Counted from the first letter of the stretch, positions 1-6,772 are shown. The stretch is 15,671 nt of DNA from Ramlibacter sp. (GCA_026785815.1 JAJAZH010000180.1:1-15671); one strand, 5' to 3'. Notes: a model not told the origin generated them from the sequence alone. Numbers and translations are program-made.

Positions 1-215
1 TGGTGGTGGGGGCCGCGGCGATCTATCTGGGGCTGCCCCTCGACAAATTCGCGCTGACCGTGATGGTGCTGGTGGCCGCGCTTCCCAGCGCCAGCAATGT
101 TTCGGTCCTAGCCGAGCGCTTCGGCGCCGACACCGGCCGCATCGCCCGCATCATCCTGCTCACCACCGCCGCCGCTTTCCTGACCTTCTCGGGCGCGGTG
201 GCGTTGCTGCGTTAA
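1..215 (+). CDS. AEC-family transporter, C-terminal end (partial)
   Basis: The last 71 codons of a gene that starts before the window; the stop is TAA at 213-215. The visible part is very hydrophobic, with about two to three membrane segments. It carries the stretch LPSASNVSVLAERFG, typical of the last transmembrane hairpin of AEC (auxin efflux carrier / malonate MdcF-like) transporters. These inner-membrane carriers export or import small organic anions; the substrate cannot be told from this fragment. The next gene starts 59 bp downstream on the same strand. Family recognition is from remembered sequence patterns. Confidence 0.8.
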   Translation, partial: VVGAAAIYLGLPLDKFALTVMVLVAALPSASNVSVLAERFGADTGRIARIILLTTAAAFLTFSGAVALLR

Positions 216-274
216 GTGCGACCCCGGGTCGACGGACACCGTCGCCGCAGCCAGCCGCCCCCGATAATCGCCGC

Positions 275-1279
275 ATGACTTCATTCGTTCCCTTGGTCGA
301 TCTGACCCGTGGCGGCACCCTGGAGTGCCAGCATGCCGGGGCCATCGCGGTGGCGGATAGCGACGGCAAGCTGCTGGCCCGGGTGGGCGATCCGCACTTC
401 ATCGCCTTCACCCGCTCGACGCTCAAGGCATTTCAGGCGCTGCCATTCGTGCAGGGAGGCGGTCCGCGCCACTTCGGTTTCGACGACCGCAACCTGGCCA
501 TGCTGTGTGCCAGCCACAGCGGCGAGCCCATGCACGTGACCCAGGTGCAGTCGGTGCTGGACAAGATCGACGTGAGCTATCGCAAGCTCCAGTGCGGCTG
601 CCATGTGCCGTACTTCGTCGAGCTCGGCGTCGGGCCGGCACCAGCGGCCATCGACGAGCGCCATCACAACTGCAGCGGAAAGCACGCAGGTTTCCTGTCC
701 TATTGCGCGCAACACGGACTGCCGCTCGACAGCTACCTCGAGCCGGCGCATCCGCTGCAGCAGGCGATCCGCCGTGACGTCGCCCGTGCCGCGGGACTGG
801 CCCCGGGCGACCTGAAGTTCGGCGTCGACGGCTGCTCGGCGCCGAACTACGCGATGCCCTTGTCCAGCCTGGCGCGCGCTTATGCCCGCCTGGCCAGCGG
901 ACCGGCGGACAGCGAATTCGGCGAGAGCTTCGCGCAGTTGGCGCAGGCGATGACTTCGAATCCCGACCTGGTCTCCGGCACCGGCCGCAACGACCTGGCT
1001 TTCATGCGCGCCGGTCGCGGCGACTGGGTCACCAAGGTCGGCGCCGATGGGGTCCAGGCGATCGCCAGCAAGAGCCGGCGCCAGGCGATCGCGATCAAGG
1101 TGGCCGACGGCAACAAGACCGCCTTGTTCGCTGCCAGCGTCGAGGCGCTGGATCAGCTCGGCTGGCTCGACCCGAAGCAGCGCGAGGAGCTGCAGCCCTG
1201 GCGGGCCGAGGTGATCGCCAACTGGCGTGGCACGCCGGTCGGCGCACGGAAAGCGGTGTTCCGGTTGCAGGCTGGCTGA
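275..1279 (+). CDS. L-asparaginase, class 3 (ReAV-type, Asparaginase_II family)
   Basis: A 334-residue protein predicted to hydrolyse L-asparagine to aspartate and ammonia in the cytoplasm; no signal peptide is seen. It belongs to the family of the Rhizobium etli inducible asparaginase ReAV, unrelated to E. coli AnsA/AnsB. The family's active-site residues are present: Ser48 and Lys51 in RSTLKAF, Ser80 in CASHSGE, Cys133 and Lys136 in NCSGKHAG, and Asp185/Cys187 in VDGCSAP. These match ReAV Ser48, Lys51, Ser80, Cys135, Lys138, Asp187 and Cys189, recalled from the published structure. Length fits the family. The ATG has only a weak ribosome site, but no better start precedes it. An arginase gene follows 60 bp on, so the two may be co-transcribed as an amino-acid degradation pair. 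Confidence 0.92.
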   Translation: MTSFVPLVDLTRGGTLECQHAGAIAVADSDGKLLARVGDPHFIAFTRSTLKAFQALPFVQGGGPRHFGFDDRNLAMLCASHSGEPMHVTQVQSVLDKIDVSYRKLQCGCHVPYFVELGVGPAPAAIDERHHNCSGKHAGFLSYCAQHGLPLDSYLEPAHPLQQAIRRDVARAAGLAPGDLKFGVDGCSAPNYAMPLSSLARAYARLASGPADSEFGESFAQLAQAMTSNPDLVSGTGRNDLAFMRAGRGDWVTKVGADGVQAIASKSRRQAIAIKVADGNKTALFAASVEALDQLGWLDPKQREELQPWRAEVIANWRGTPVGARKAVFRLQAG

Positions 1280-1328
1280 GTCGGCGGGCTGGCGAAAACA
1301 CTTCACAATCGGCCGTAGCGAACTGTGC

Positions 1329-1334
1329 AAGGAG
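1329..1334 (+). promoter_or_regulatory. ribosome binding site that decides the arginase start
   Basis: AAGGAG, 5 nt before the TTG at 1340. It is the only good Shine-Dalgarno sequence near the 5' end of the arginase gene. It lies downstream of the alternative GTG (1325), so TTG is preferred. Confidence 0.7.
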
Positions 1335-1339
1335 CCCGC

Positions 1340-2248
1340 TTGAAAACCGTGAGCCTCATCGGTGCGCCGACCGACGTCGGTGCCAGCGTGCGTGGCGCCG
1401 GCATGGGGCCGGATGCGCTGCGGGTGGCGGGACTGGTCGAGATGCTGCGCGCCAACGGGCTCGACGTGATCGATCACGGCAACCTCGCCGGGCCGCCCAA
1501 CCCATGGACGGCCATTGGCGAAGGACCTCGGCACCTGGAGGAGGTGGTGGCCTGGAACCGGGCGGTCTTCAACGCCGTCGCCGACGTGCTGGCCCGGGGC
1601 CAGACGCCGCTGCTGATGGGCGGCGACCACTGCCTGGCGATCGGCTCGATCAGCGCCATCGCGCGCCATTGCCGCCAGCAGGGAAAGTTGCTGCGCGTGA
1701 TCTGGCTCGACGCCCACTCCGACGTCAACACCGCCGCCAGCAGCCCCAGTGGCAACCTGCACGGCATGCCGGTGTCGTGCCTGCTGGGACACGGCCCGCC
1801 GGAGTTGACGGGATGGAGCGGGCAGCCGGCGGCGCTGAGCGCGGGCGACATCGACTTCATCGGCATCCGCAGCGTCGACGCGCAGGAAAAACAGGCGGTC
1901 CGCCAGCTCGGCTTGCAGGTGTTCGACATGCGCCACATCGACGAGCACGGCATGCGCTACACCATGACCGAAGCGCTGCACGACGTCGACGACAACACCC
2001 ACCTGCATGTGAGTTTCGACCTCGATTGCCTGGATCCGATCGAAGCGCCAGGCGTCGGTACCGGCGTGCGGGGCGGGCCGACCTATCGCGAGATGCAGCT
2101 GTGCATGGAAATGATCGCCGACACCGGCCGGCTGGCTTCGCTCGACGTGGTGGAAATCAATCCGGCGCTGGACGTGCGCAACCGCACCGCCGAACTGGCC
2201 GTGGAGTTTGTCGCCAGCCTGTTTGGCGCTTCCACGCTGGTCCGCTGA
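1340..2248 (+). CDS. rocF: arginase
   Basis: Predicted arginase of 302 residues, converting L-arginine to ornithine and urea with a two-manganese centre. The ligand motifs are complete: His97 in MGGDHC; Asp124, His126 and Asp128 in WLDAHSDVN; Asp227 and Asp229 in SFDLDCLDP. SGNLHGMPV after the second motif is typical of arginase rather than agmatinase or formimidoylglutamase. I chose the TTG at 1340 because AAGGAG lies 5 nt upstream; a GTG at 1325 is in frame but would put that ribosome site inside the gene. It follows the asparaginase gene closely on the same strand. Ornithine could feed the glutamate semialdehyde dehydrogenase half of PutA (3173-6208) through an aminotransferase not seen here. 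A palindromic repeat starts 12 bp after the stop. Confidence 0.92.
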   Translation: MKTVSLIGAPTDVGASVRGAGMGPDALRVAGLVEMLRANGLDVIDHGNLAGPPNPWTAIGEGPRHLEEVVAWNRAVFNAVADVLARGQTPLLMGGDHCLAIGSISAIARHCRQQGKLLRVIWLDAHSDVNTAASSPSGNLHGMPVSCLLGHGPPELTGWSGQPAALSAGDIDFIGIRSVDAQEKQAVRQLGLQVFDMRHIDEHGMRYTMTEALHDVDDNTHLHVSFDLDCLDPIEAPGVGTGVRGGPTYREMQLCMEMIADTGRLASLDVVEINPALDVRNRTAELAVEFVASLFGASTLVR

Positions 2249-2259
2249 CCACCGCTGTC

Positions 2260-2280
2260 ATCCCGGGCTTGACCCGGGAT
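2260..2280. repeat. intergenic palindrome, copy A (8-bp arms, 5-nt loop)
   Basis: Perfect inverted repeat ATCCCGGG / CCCGGGAT around the loop CTTGA, starting 12 bp after the arginase stop. The same arms and loop recur at 15373-15393 in inverted orientation. This is the REP-like palindrome type common between genes in Xanthomonadales (established, from memory). Its place right after a stop codon would also let it act as a transcript-end hairpin, although no T tract follows. Confidence 0.85.
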
Positions 2281-2428
2281 CGATGCCAGCCAGACTGCTT
2301 GAAACAAGTCCTTCATCCGAAAGGGATGCAGCTCCTGCAAGCGACGCCGCTGTCCCTGCACGCGTTGTTCCTGATCGACGGCTGTTTGTTTCCGACCAGT
2401 GTCGTTGCTGGCGCCGGCGCGATGTCCT

Positions 2429-2449
2429 ATCCCGGATCGAGTCCGGGAT
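2429..2449. repeat. intergenic palindrome, copy B (7-bp arms, facing copy A)
   Basis: ATCCCGG / CCGGGAT around a 7-nt loop, 148 bp after copy A. The GTCAT / ATGAC tails are at the outer ends of the pair, so copies A and B face each other. The 148 bp between them hold no convincing gene, but include a 17-bp box (2367-2383) that recurs near 15307-15323. Confidence 0.8.
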
Positions 2450-2484
2450 GACGTGTTGATTGAATCAGCGGCCGCCGCGAACGC

Positions 2485-2838
2485 TCAGGCGCTGGGGCGG
2501 TCGCCGGCTTCATCCTCGCTTTCGTCGTCATCATCGTCCTCGTCGACGGCAAGCTGGTCGAGTTCCCGGGCATCCGCATCGCCGCTGTCGCCGCCGACGC
2601 TGGCGCGGTCGATGTGGTCGGGGAGGATATCGGCCCCCGTGCTGCTGTCCATCAGGTCGACCGAGCCGCGCTCGCCAGTGCCGGAGCGATCGCTGTCGCT
2701 TGCCAACTGGTCTGGCCCCAGCTCACCGATGCTGTCGCTGCCGGAGTCGGAGCTGTCGCTGGGGCCGAGCAGGTCGGCGCCGCGACCGCTGGAATAGACG
2801 GGGGCCCGTTCGCCCCCCAGGATGCTGCTCTTTGACAT
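2485..2838 (-). CDS. small acidic Ser/Asp-rich conserved hypothetical protein
   Basis: A 117-residue, highly acidic protein of unknown function. It starts MSKSSILGG and carries LGPSDSSDSGSD near residues 24-35 and SDRSGTGERGSVD near 48-60. GADILPDHID follows at about 68-77, and the tail is a run of Asp and Glu (DEDDDDDESEDE). It has no signal peptide, membrane segment or cysteine, and looks intrinsically disordered. From memory, short proteins with LGPSDSSDSGSD, GTGER and ILPD motifs in the same order are found in many beta- and gammaproteobacteria as unstudied hypotheticals. That conservation, plus AAGGG about 6 nt before the ATG, supports a real gene. It stands alone between two repeat-bearing spacers. 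Codon use is skewed by the acidic repeats rather than by obvious transfer. Confidence 0.75.
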   Translation of the reverse strand: MSKSSILGGERAPVYSSGRGADLLGPSDSSDSGSDSIGELGPDQLASDSDRSGTGERGSVDLMDSSTGADILPDHIDRASVGGDSGDADARELDQLAVDEDDDDDESEDEAGDRPSA

Positions 2839-2854
2839 GGTGTGCCCTTGGTTG

Positions 2855-2905
2855 AGAACACGCTAGTCTTGCGCTGTCGCTGGAGGCTGCGCGTCGGCGT
2901 GTTCT
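2855..2905. repeat. 8-bp inverted repeat upstream of the acidic-protein gene
   Basis: AGAACACG at 2855-2862 is mirrored by CGTGTTCT at 2898-2905, with 35 bp between the arms. It lies 17-67 bp before the start of the gene at 2838, where a promoter or operator would be expected. Function is inferred from position only. Confidence 0.3.
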
Positions 2906-2944
2906 TACATGCGTGTCAGCCGAAAGCCCGGTCCCGCCGCTCGG

Positions 2945-3064
2945 CTACCGCCACCAGTGGAACGCCGGCCGGATCGCTGCCAGCGAAGCGACTTTCAGCG
3001 TGCCACCGAGCTGCAGCTCGTCTTGCACATCTCGCTGACCTTTCCCGATACTTCCTAAACTCAT
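2945..3064 (-). CDS. possible 39-residue small protein
   Basis: Candidate short gene reading ATG at 3062-3064 to TAG at 2945-2947. It begins MSLGSIGKGQRD and ends AFHWWR. AGAAGG lies 6 nt before the ATG. The product is soluble-looking and mildly basic, with a Trp pair at the end; I recognise no family. A nested inverted repeat (3074-3113) sits directly upstream. On this strand CTGACG, 17 nt, then TGTAAG could be a weak promoter overlapping that repeat. An open frame of this length can arise by chance in GC-rich DNA, so this is a candidate only. Confidence 0.3.
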   Translation of the reverse strand: MSLGSIGKGQRDVQDELQLGGTLKVASLAAIRPAFHWWR

Positions 3065-3073
3065 GATCTGCCT

Positions 3074-3113
3074 TCTGACCATGCTTACATTTTTAGAAGC
3101 ATCGTCCGTCAGA
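3074..3113. repeat. nested inverted repeat (possible operator or terminator)
   Basis: Two perfect 6-bp arm pairs, one inside the other: TCTGAC (3074-3079) with GTCAGA (3108-3113), and ATGCTT (3081-3086) with AAGCAT (3097-3102), around an A/T-rich loop. It lies 60 bp beyond the putA stop and just upstream of the 39-codon candidate. No T run follows on either strand, so an operator is as likely as a terminator. Otherwise the 334-bp stretch 2839-3172 shows only the small candidate gene and the 8-bp inverted repeat. Confidence 0.45.
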
Positions 3114-3172
3114 GCCGATGGCTGGGGTTGCAGTTGACGTCCGCGACCGGCTGTCAGACCTTGCCTACACCC

Positions 3173-6100
3173 TCAAGCGAGCAGGCTGACGTTGCCGCCG
3201 GCGGCGGTGGTGTCGATGGTGACCGTCTGTTCGGTGCAAAAGCGGTAAAGATAGTGAGGGCCGCCGGCTTTGGGGCCGGTGCCTGACAGCCCTTCGCCGC
3301 CGAACGGCTGGACACCGACCACGGCGCCGATCATGTTGCGGTTGACGTAGACGTTTCCGACCTGCGCGCGGGCGGCCAGCGACTGCGCCCGGCTGTCGAT
3401 TCGGGTCTGGATTCCGAGGGTCAGCCCGTACCCCAGCGAGTTGATCTGGTCGATGACTGCATGCGGGTCGCCGCTCCAGCGCACGACCTGCAGAACCGGC
3501 CCGAAAATCTCCTGCTGCACGTCCGCAATGTTCTTCACTTCGAAGATCTGCGGCGCGACCAGCAACGGCCCACGGTTGCGCTGGCTCGTGCCGTTGGACC
3601 CGTGCAAGCCGGTGGCGCGCAAGCGTTGCAGCTGTTTTTCGATCGCGTCGAAAGCTTCCTGGTCGATGACCGGGCCGACATCGGTCGACAGCAGCTCCGG
3701 AGCGCCGGTGACGAGCTGGTCCGCTGCGCCGCGAACCATGGCGATCACGGCGTCGGCGATGCCCTCGTGGACGCACAACAGGCGCAGCGCCGAGCAGCGT
3801 TGCCCGGCCGAGCGGAAGGCGCTCTGAACCACGGCGTCGGCGACCTGTTCCGGCAGCGCGGTGGAGTCGACCAGCATGGCGTTGATGCCACCGGTCTCGG
3901 CGATCAGCGGCACGATCGGGCCGTCCCTGGCCGCCAGCGCCCGGTAGATGATCCGGGCCACCTGGGTCGAGCCGGTGAACACCACGCCGGCGATCCGTGG
4001 TTCGGCCACCAGCGCCGCGCCCACCGTCTCGCCGGGGCCATGGAGCAATTGCAGGACATCGGTGGGCACGCCGGCCTGGTGCAACAGCCGCACCGCTGCC
4101 AGCGCGATGGCGGGAGTCTGCTCGGCCGGCTTGGCCAGCACACTGTTGCCGGTGGCGAGCGCCGCGGCCACCTGCCCGGTGAAGATCGCCAGCGGAAAAT
4201 TCCAGGGGCTGATGCAGACCCAGGCGCCACGTGCCGACAGCCGCAATTCGTTCGATTCGCCGGTGAGGCCGATGGTGCCGGTCGCCAGCGCGTCGGACGG
4301 TCCCGCCAGCGGCAGCGACTGCGGCTGCATGATGCGCTCGGCTTCGTTGGCGTAGTAACGCAGGAAGTCCACCGCTTCCCGCACTTCGGAGACGGTATCG
4401 CCCCAGGTCTTGAACGCCTCTTTCACCAACAAGGCGCACAGCTGCGGCAGATCGCGTTCCATCGCGATGGCGGCCCGGCGCAGGATTGCTGCGCGTTCGG
4501 CGACGGGCATGCGACTCCAGCTTCGGCCCGCTGCGATGGCGCGGTCCACCGCAGCCGCTGCCGTCCTGCTGTCGAACAGCGGAACCACCGGCACCTGCAG
4601 CGAGCGCCAGGCGTTCAGCAGCGGATCGCGCATCGCTTCGACGGTCAGGTCCAGGCCGGCGCTGTTGCGTCTCGCCTGGCCATAGATCTCTGCCGGCAGC
4701 GGTAACGCTGGCTCCGACGCCAACCGCAGCGGCGAGACCAGTAGTTGGTCCATGCCGACGGATTCGTCCGCCAGCTGGTGCACGAACGACGAGTTCGCGC
4801 CGTTCTCCAGCAGCCGCCGCACCAGGTAGGCCAGCAGGTCCCGGTGCTGCCCGACCGGCGCGTAAACGCGGCAACGGATCGCCGGGTCCTTGAGCACCTC
4901 GCGGTAGATGCCTTCGCCCATGCCGTGCAGCCGCTGCAGTTCGAACCTGGCGGGTTGCGCCCCCTCGCGGGGCAGGGGCGAAGCGCCGTGGGGGCTCACA
5001 TGATTCACTTTCGCCATCTGCAGGATCGCCGCGATGGTGCCGGCGTTGTGGGTCGCGAACTGGGGATAGATCACGTCGCTGGCGTCGAACAGCGCGTGGG
5101 CGCAGGCCAGGTAGGAGATATCGGTGTGGTGCTTGTGGGTGAACACCGGGTAGTGCGGCAGACCCAGCTCCTGCGCCCGCTTGATTTCCGCGTCCCAGTA
5201 AGCGCCCTTGACCAGCCGGCACATGAAGCGCAGGTTGAGCTGGCGTCCGAGCTGGGCGACATGCGCGATCAATTCCAGCGCGCGGGATTGATAGGACTGC
5301 AAGGCCAGGCCGAAGCCCTGCCATTGCGGCTGTTCCAGCGCCACCCGCCGGGCCAGCGCTTCGAAGACATCCAGCGACAGTTCCAGCCGGTCCACTTCCT
5401 CGGCGTCGATGGTGAGGTTGATGCTGGCGCGGGCCGCCAGCTCGCACAGGCTCCAGACGCGCGGGACCAGTTCGGCCAGCACGCGTTCGCGCTGCGCGTC
5501 TTCGTAACGCGGATGAAGCGCGCTCAGCTTGATCGAGATGCCGTCGTTGTCGACCGGCGAGCGGTCCGGACGGCCGTCCCGGGCAATCGCTGCGATCGCG
5601 TCGCGGTAGCTCTCGAAATAGTGTTGCCCGTCGGCCCCGGTACGCGCGCCTTCGCCCAGCATGTCGTACGAATAACGCAGGTTCGCAAGCTTGCGGCGCG
5701 CATCCGCCGCTTCGCCCAGCGCCTCGGCGATGGTTTGACCGAGCACGAACTGCCGTCCCAGCAACTGCACGGCGCGCAATGTCGCGGCGACGACGGTCCT
5801 GGCGCCCAGGCGGGACAGCAGGCCCGGCTCGTGGCCGGTGGGCAGCAGCCTCTTGGACATCGAGATCGCCGCCTGCGACAGCCGTGCCAGCGGCGAATCC
5901 GGCGAACCGTCGAAATCCGCGCGACCGAGCTGGTCGGCGGTGAGCGCGATCGCGGTCTCTGCGTCGGGAACGCGCAGCAGCGCTTCGGCCAGCCGCATCA
6001 GCGCCAAGCCCTCGGCGCTGGCGATCGGGTATTCCTTCAGCAGGCTTTCCATCGCCCAGAACGGCGGCGGGTGCTTGCGCACCGCGTCGACCCAGGGCCT

Positions 6101-6208
6101 GGCGGTGCGGGCTGCGGCGGGCCAGTCCAGTGCGCCTTCGAGCAAGGCCAGGTGAGCGGCGACGATGGCGGTTTCGGGCCGGTAGGGAGAGGGCAGGTGC
6201 TGTGTCAT
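3173..6208 (-). CDS. putA: bifunctional proline dehydrogenase / glutamate semialdehyde dehydrogenase PutA
   Basis: A 1011-residue enzyme that oxidises proline to glutamate in two channelled steps. The FAD-dependent dehydrogenase half has ISIKLSALHPRYE (224-236), RLVKGAYWDAEIKRA (331-345) and the proline-binding Arg464/Arg465 in YLVRRLLENG. The NAD-dependent aldehyde dehydrogenase half has ISPWNFP (666-672, Asn670), VFTGSTQVA (743-751), Glu771 in ETGG, nucleophile Cys805 in AGQRCSALR, and QEIFGPV. Length and the missing N-terminal ribbon-helix-helix make this a short type A PutA (like Bradyrhizobium), so it cannot repress its own gene; a divergent Lrp-type regulator probably does. Oddity: residues about 405-418 (SPHGASPLPREGAQ) look like a palindromic element inserted in frame just before the LHGMGE motif. 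The ATG at 6208 is the only usable start, with no clear ribosome site. Confidence 0.97.
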   Translation of the reverse strand: MTQHLPSPYRPETAIVAAHLALLEGALDWPAAARTARPWVDAVRKHPPPFWAMESLLKEYPIASAEGLALMRLAEALLRVPDAETAIALTADQLGRADFDGSPDSPLARLSQAAISMSKRLLPTGHEPGLLSRLGARTVVAATLRAVQLLGRQFVLGQTIAEALGEAADARRKLANLRYSYDMLGEGARTGADGQHYFESYRDAIAAIARDGRPDRSPVDNDGISIKLSALHPRYEDAQRERVLAELVPRVWSLCELAARASINLTIDAEEVDRLELSLDVFEALARRVALEQPQWQGFGLALQSYQSRALELIAHVAQLGRQLNLRFMCRLVKGAYWDAEIKRAQELGLPHYPVFTHKHHTDISYLACAHALFDASDVIYPQFATHNAGTIAAILQMAKVNHVSPHGASPLPREGAQPARFELQRLHGMGEGIYREVLKDPAIRCRVYAPVGQHRDLLAYLVRRLLENGANSSFVHQLADESVGMDQLLVSPLRLASEPALPLPAEIYGQARRNSAGLDLTVEAMRDPLLNAWRSLQVPVVPLFDSRTAAAAVDRAIAAGRSWSRMPVAERAAILRRAAIAMERDLPQLCALLVKEAFKTWGDTVSEVREAVDFLRYYANEAERIMQPQSLPLAGPSDALATGTIGLTGESNELRLSARGAWVCISPWNFPLAIFTGQVAAALATGNSVLAKPAEQTPAIALAAVRLLHQAGVPTDVLQLLHGPGETVGAALVAEPRIAGVVFTGSTQVARIIYRALAARDGPIVPLIAETGGINAMLVDSTALPEQVADAVVQSAFRSAGQRCSALRLLCVHEGIADAVIAMVRGAADQLVTGAPELLSTDVGPVIDQEAFDAIEKQLQRLRATGLHGSNGTSQRNRGPLLVAPQIFEVKNIADVQQEIFGPVLQVVRWSGDPHAVIDQINSLGYGLTLGIQTRIDSRAQSLAARAQVGNVYVNRNMIGAVVGVQPFGGEGLSGTGPKAGGPHYLYRFCTEQTVTIDTTAAGGNVSLLA
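4959..4995. repeat. palindromic element inside the putA coding sequence
   Basis: A G/C-rich dyad in the proline dehydrogenase part of putA. Outer arms GCCCCC (4959-4964) and GGGGGC (4990-4995) enclose smaller hairpins such as GGCG-AAG-CGCC at 4977-4987. GCCCC / GGGGC at 4959-4973 is an alternative stem. It encodes the extra residues around SPHGASPLPREGA, absent from E. coli PutA as I remember it, and is open in the putA frame. Confidence 0.5.
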
Positions 6209-6219
6209 GCAGCAATCGT

Positions 6220-6252
6220 CGCTAAATTCGCAGTGGATTTCACGCTAAATTC
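6220..6252. promoter_or_regulatory. direct repeat between putA and its Lrp-type regulator
   Basis: CGCTAAATTC occurs at 6220-6229 and again at 6243-6252, 23 bp start to start, about two helical turns. It lies right at the divergent 5' ends of putA (start 6208) and the Lrp-family gene. Same-face spaced half-sites are what an Lrp/AsnC oligomer often binds, so this is a good candidate operator for putA control and autoregulation. That role is inference. Confidence 0.5.
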
Positions 6253-6763
6253 AGGAGATGCACAAAACAAATCACTAGGGCTGGCGCCCAACCTGGCCGA
6301 TCTGGACCGCATCGACCTGCGCATCCTGGACGTGCTGCAGCGCGAAGGCCGCCTGTCCAACCTCAAGCTCGCGGAAGCGGTGGTGTTGTCGCCGACCGCG
6401 GTGCTGGCGAGGGTGCAGCGGCTTTCACGCGACGGCTACATCTTGGGCTACGAGGCGCGCCTGAACCCGGCGCAGCTGGGCGCCGCCGGCATGCTGGTGT
6501 TCGTCGAAGTGCTGCTGGATCGCACCACGCCGAACGTGTTCGAGGCATTCAAGGCGGCGGTGCAGATGCATGCCGAGATCATGGAGTGCCACATGCTGGC
6601 CGGCGGCTTCGACGACCTGCTCAAGACCCGGATGGCGGACATGCAGGCCTATCGCAACTTCGCCGGCACCGTGCTGTGGCAGTTGCCCGGGGTGCGCGAG
6701 ACGCGCACCTATGCCGTGATGGAAGAGGTCAAGAGCACCACCCGGCTGGCGCTGGGCGTGTAG
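6233..6763 (+). CDS. Lrp/AsnC-family regulator, probable PutR-type activator of putA
   Basis: A DNA-binding regulator likely to sense proline and control the divergent putA. The winged-helix domain runs from about LDRIDLRILDVLQREGR to DGYILGYEARLN (residues 24-77), and the RAM ligand and oligomer domain from about 86 to 165 (MLVFVEVLLDRTT to RTYAVMEEVKS). ECHMLAGGFDDLLKTR is the usual pattern of proline-linked Lrp regulators. The start is uncertain. No ATG is in frame before the HTH; GTG at 6233 gives 176 residues but leaves only 24 bp to putA. A CTG at 6281 would give 160 residues, closer to the family norm. An ATG at 6258 after GGAG is out of frame and stops after six codons. A type A PutA without its own DNA-binding domain next to an Lrp gene is a known arrangement in alpha- and gammaproteobacteria. 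Confidence 0.88.
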   Translation: MDFTLNSGDAQNKSLGLAPNLADLDRIDLRILDVLQREGRLSNLKLAEAVVLSPTAVLARVQRLSRDGYILGYEARLNPAQLGAAGMLVFVEVLLDRTTPNVFEAFKAAVQMHAEIMECHMLAGGFDDLLKTRMADMQAYRNFAGTVLWQLPGVRETRTYAVMEEVKSTTRLALGV

Positions 6764-6772
6764 CCCCGGCAA

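Noticed and set aside
281..2008. A 575-codon frame antisense to asparaginase and arginase
   Set aside because: It crosses the gap between two well-supported genes, has shadow composition (His/Arg/Ala/Val-rich) and no motif.
3008..3019. Perfect 12-bp palindrome GAGCTGCAGCTC
   Set aside because: It falls within the small candidate gene as ordinary codons, and a single short GC palindrome is expected by chance at this composition.
2842..3066. A 74-codon frame on the + strand
   Set aside because: It has a GTG start with no ribosome site, Arg/Ala-rich shadow composition, and overlaps the upstream region of the acidic-protein gene.
3165..6215. A 1016-codon open frame on the same strand as putA, shifted by one base
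   Set aside because: It is Arg/Ala/Gly-rich with no recognisable domain. putA in the neighbouring frame has full-length domain matches, so this is a shadow of GC-rich codon bias.
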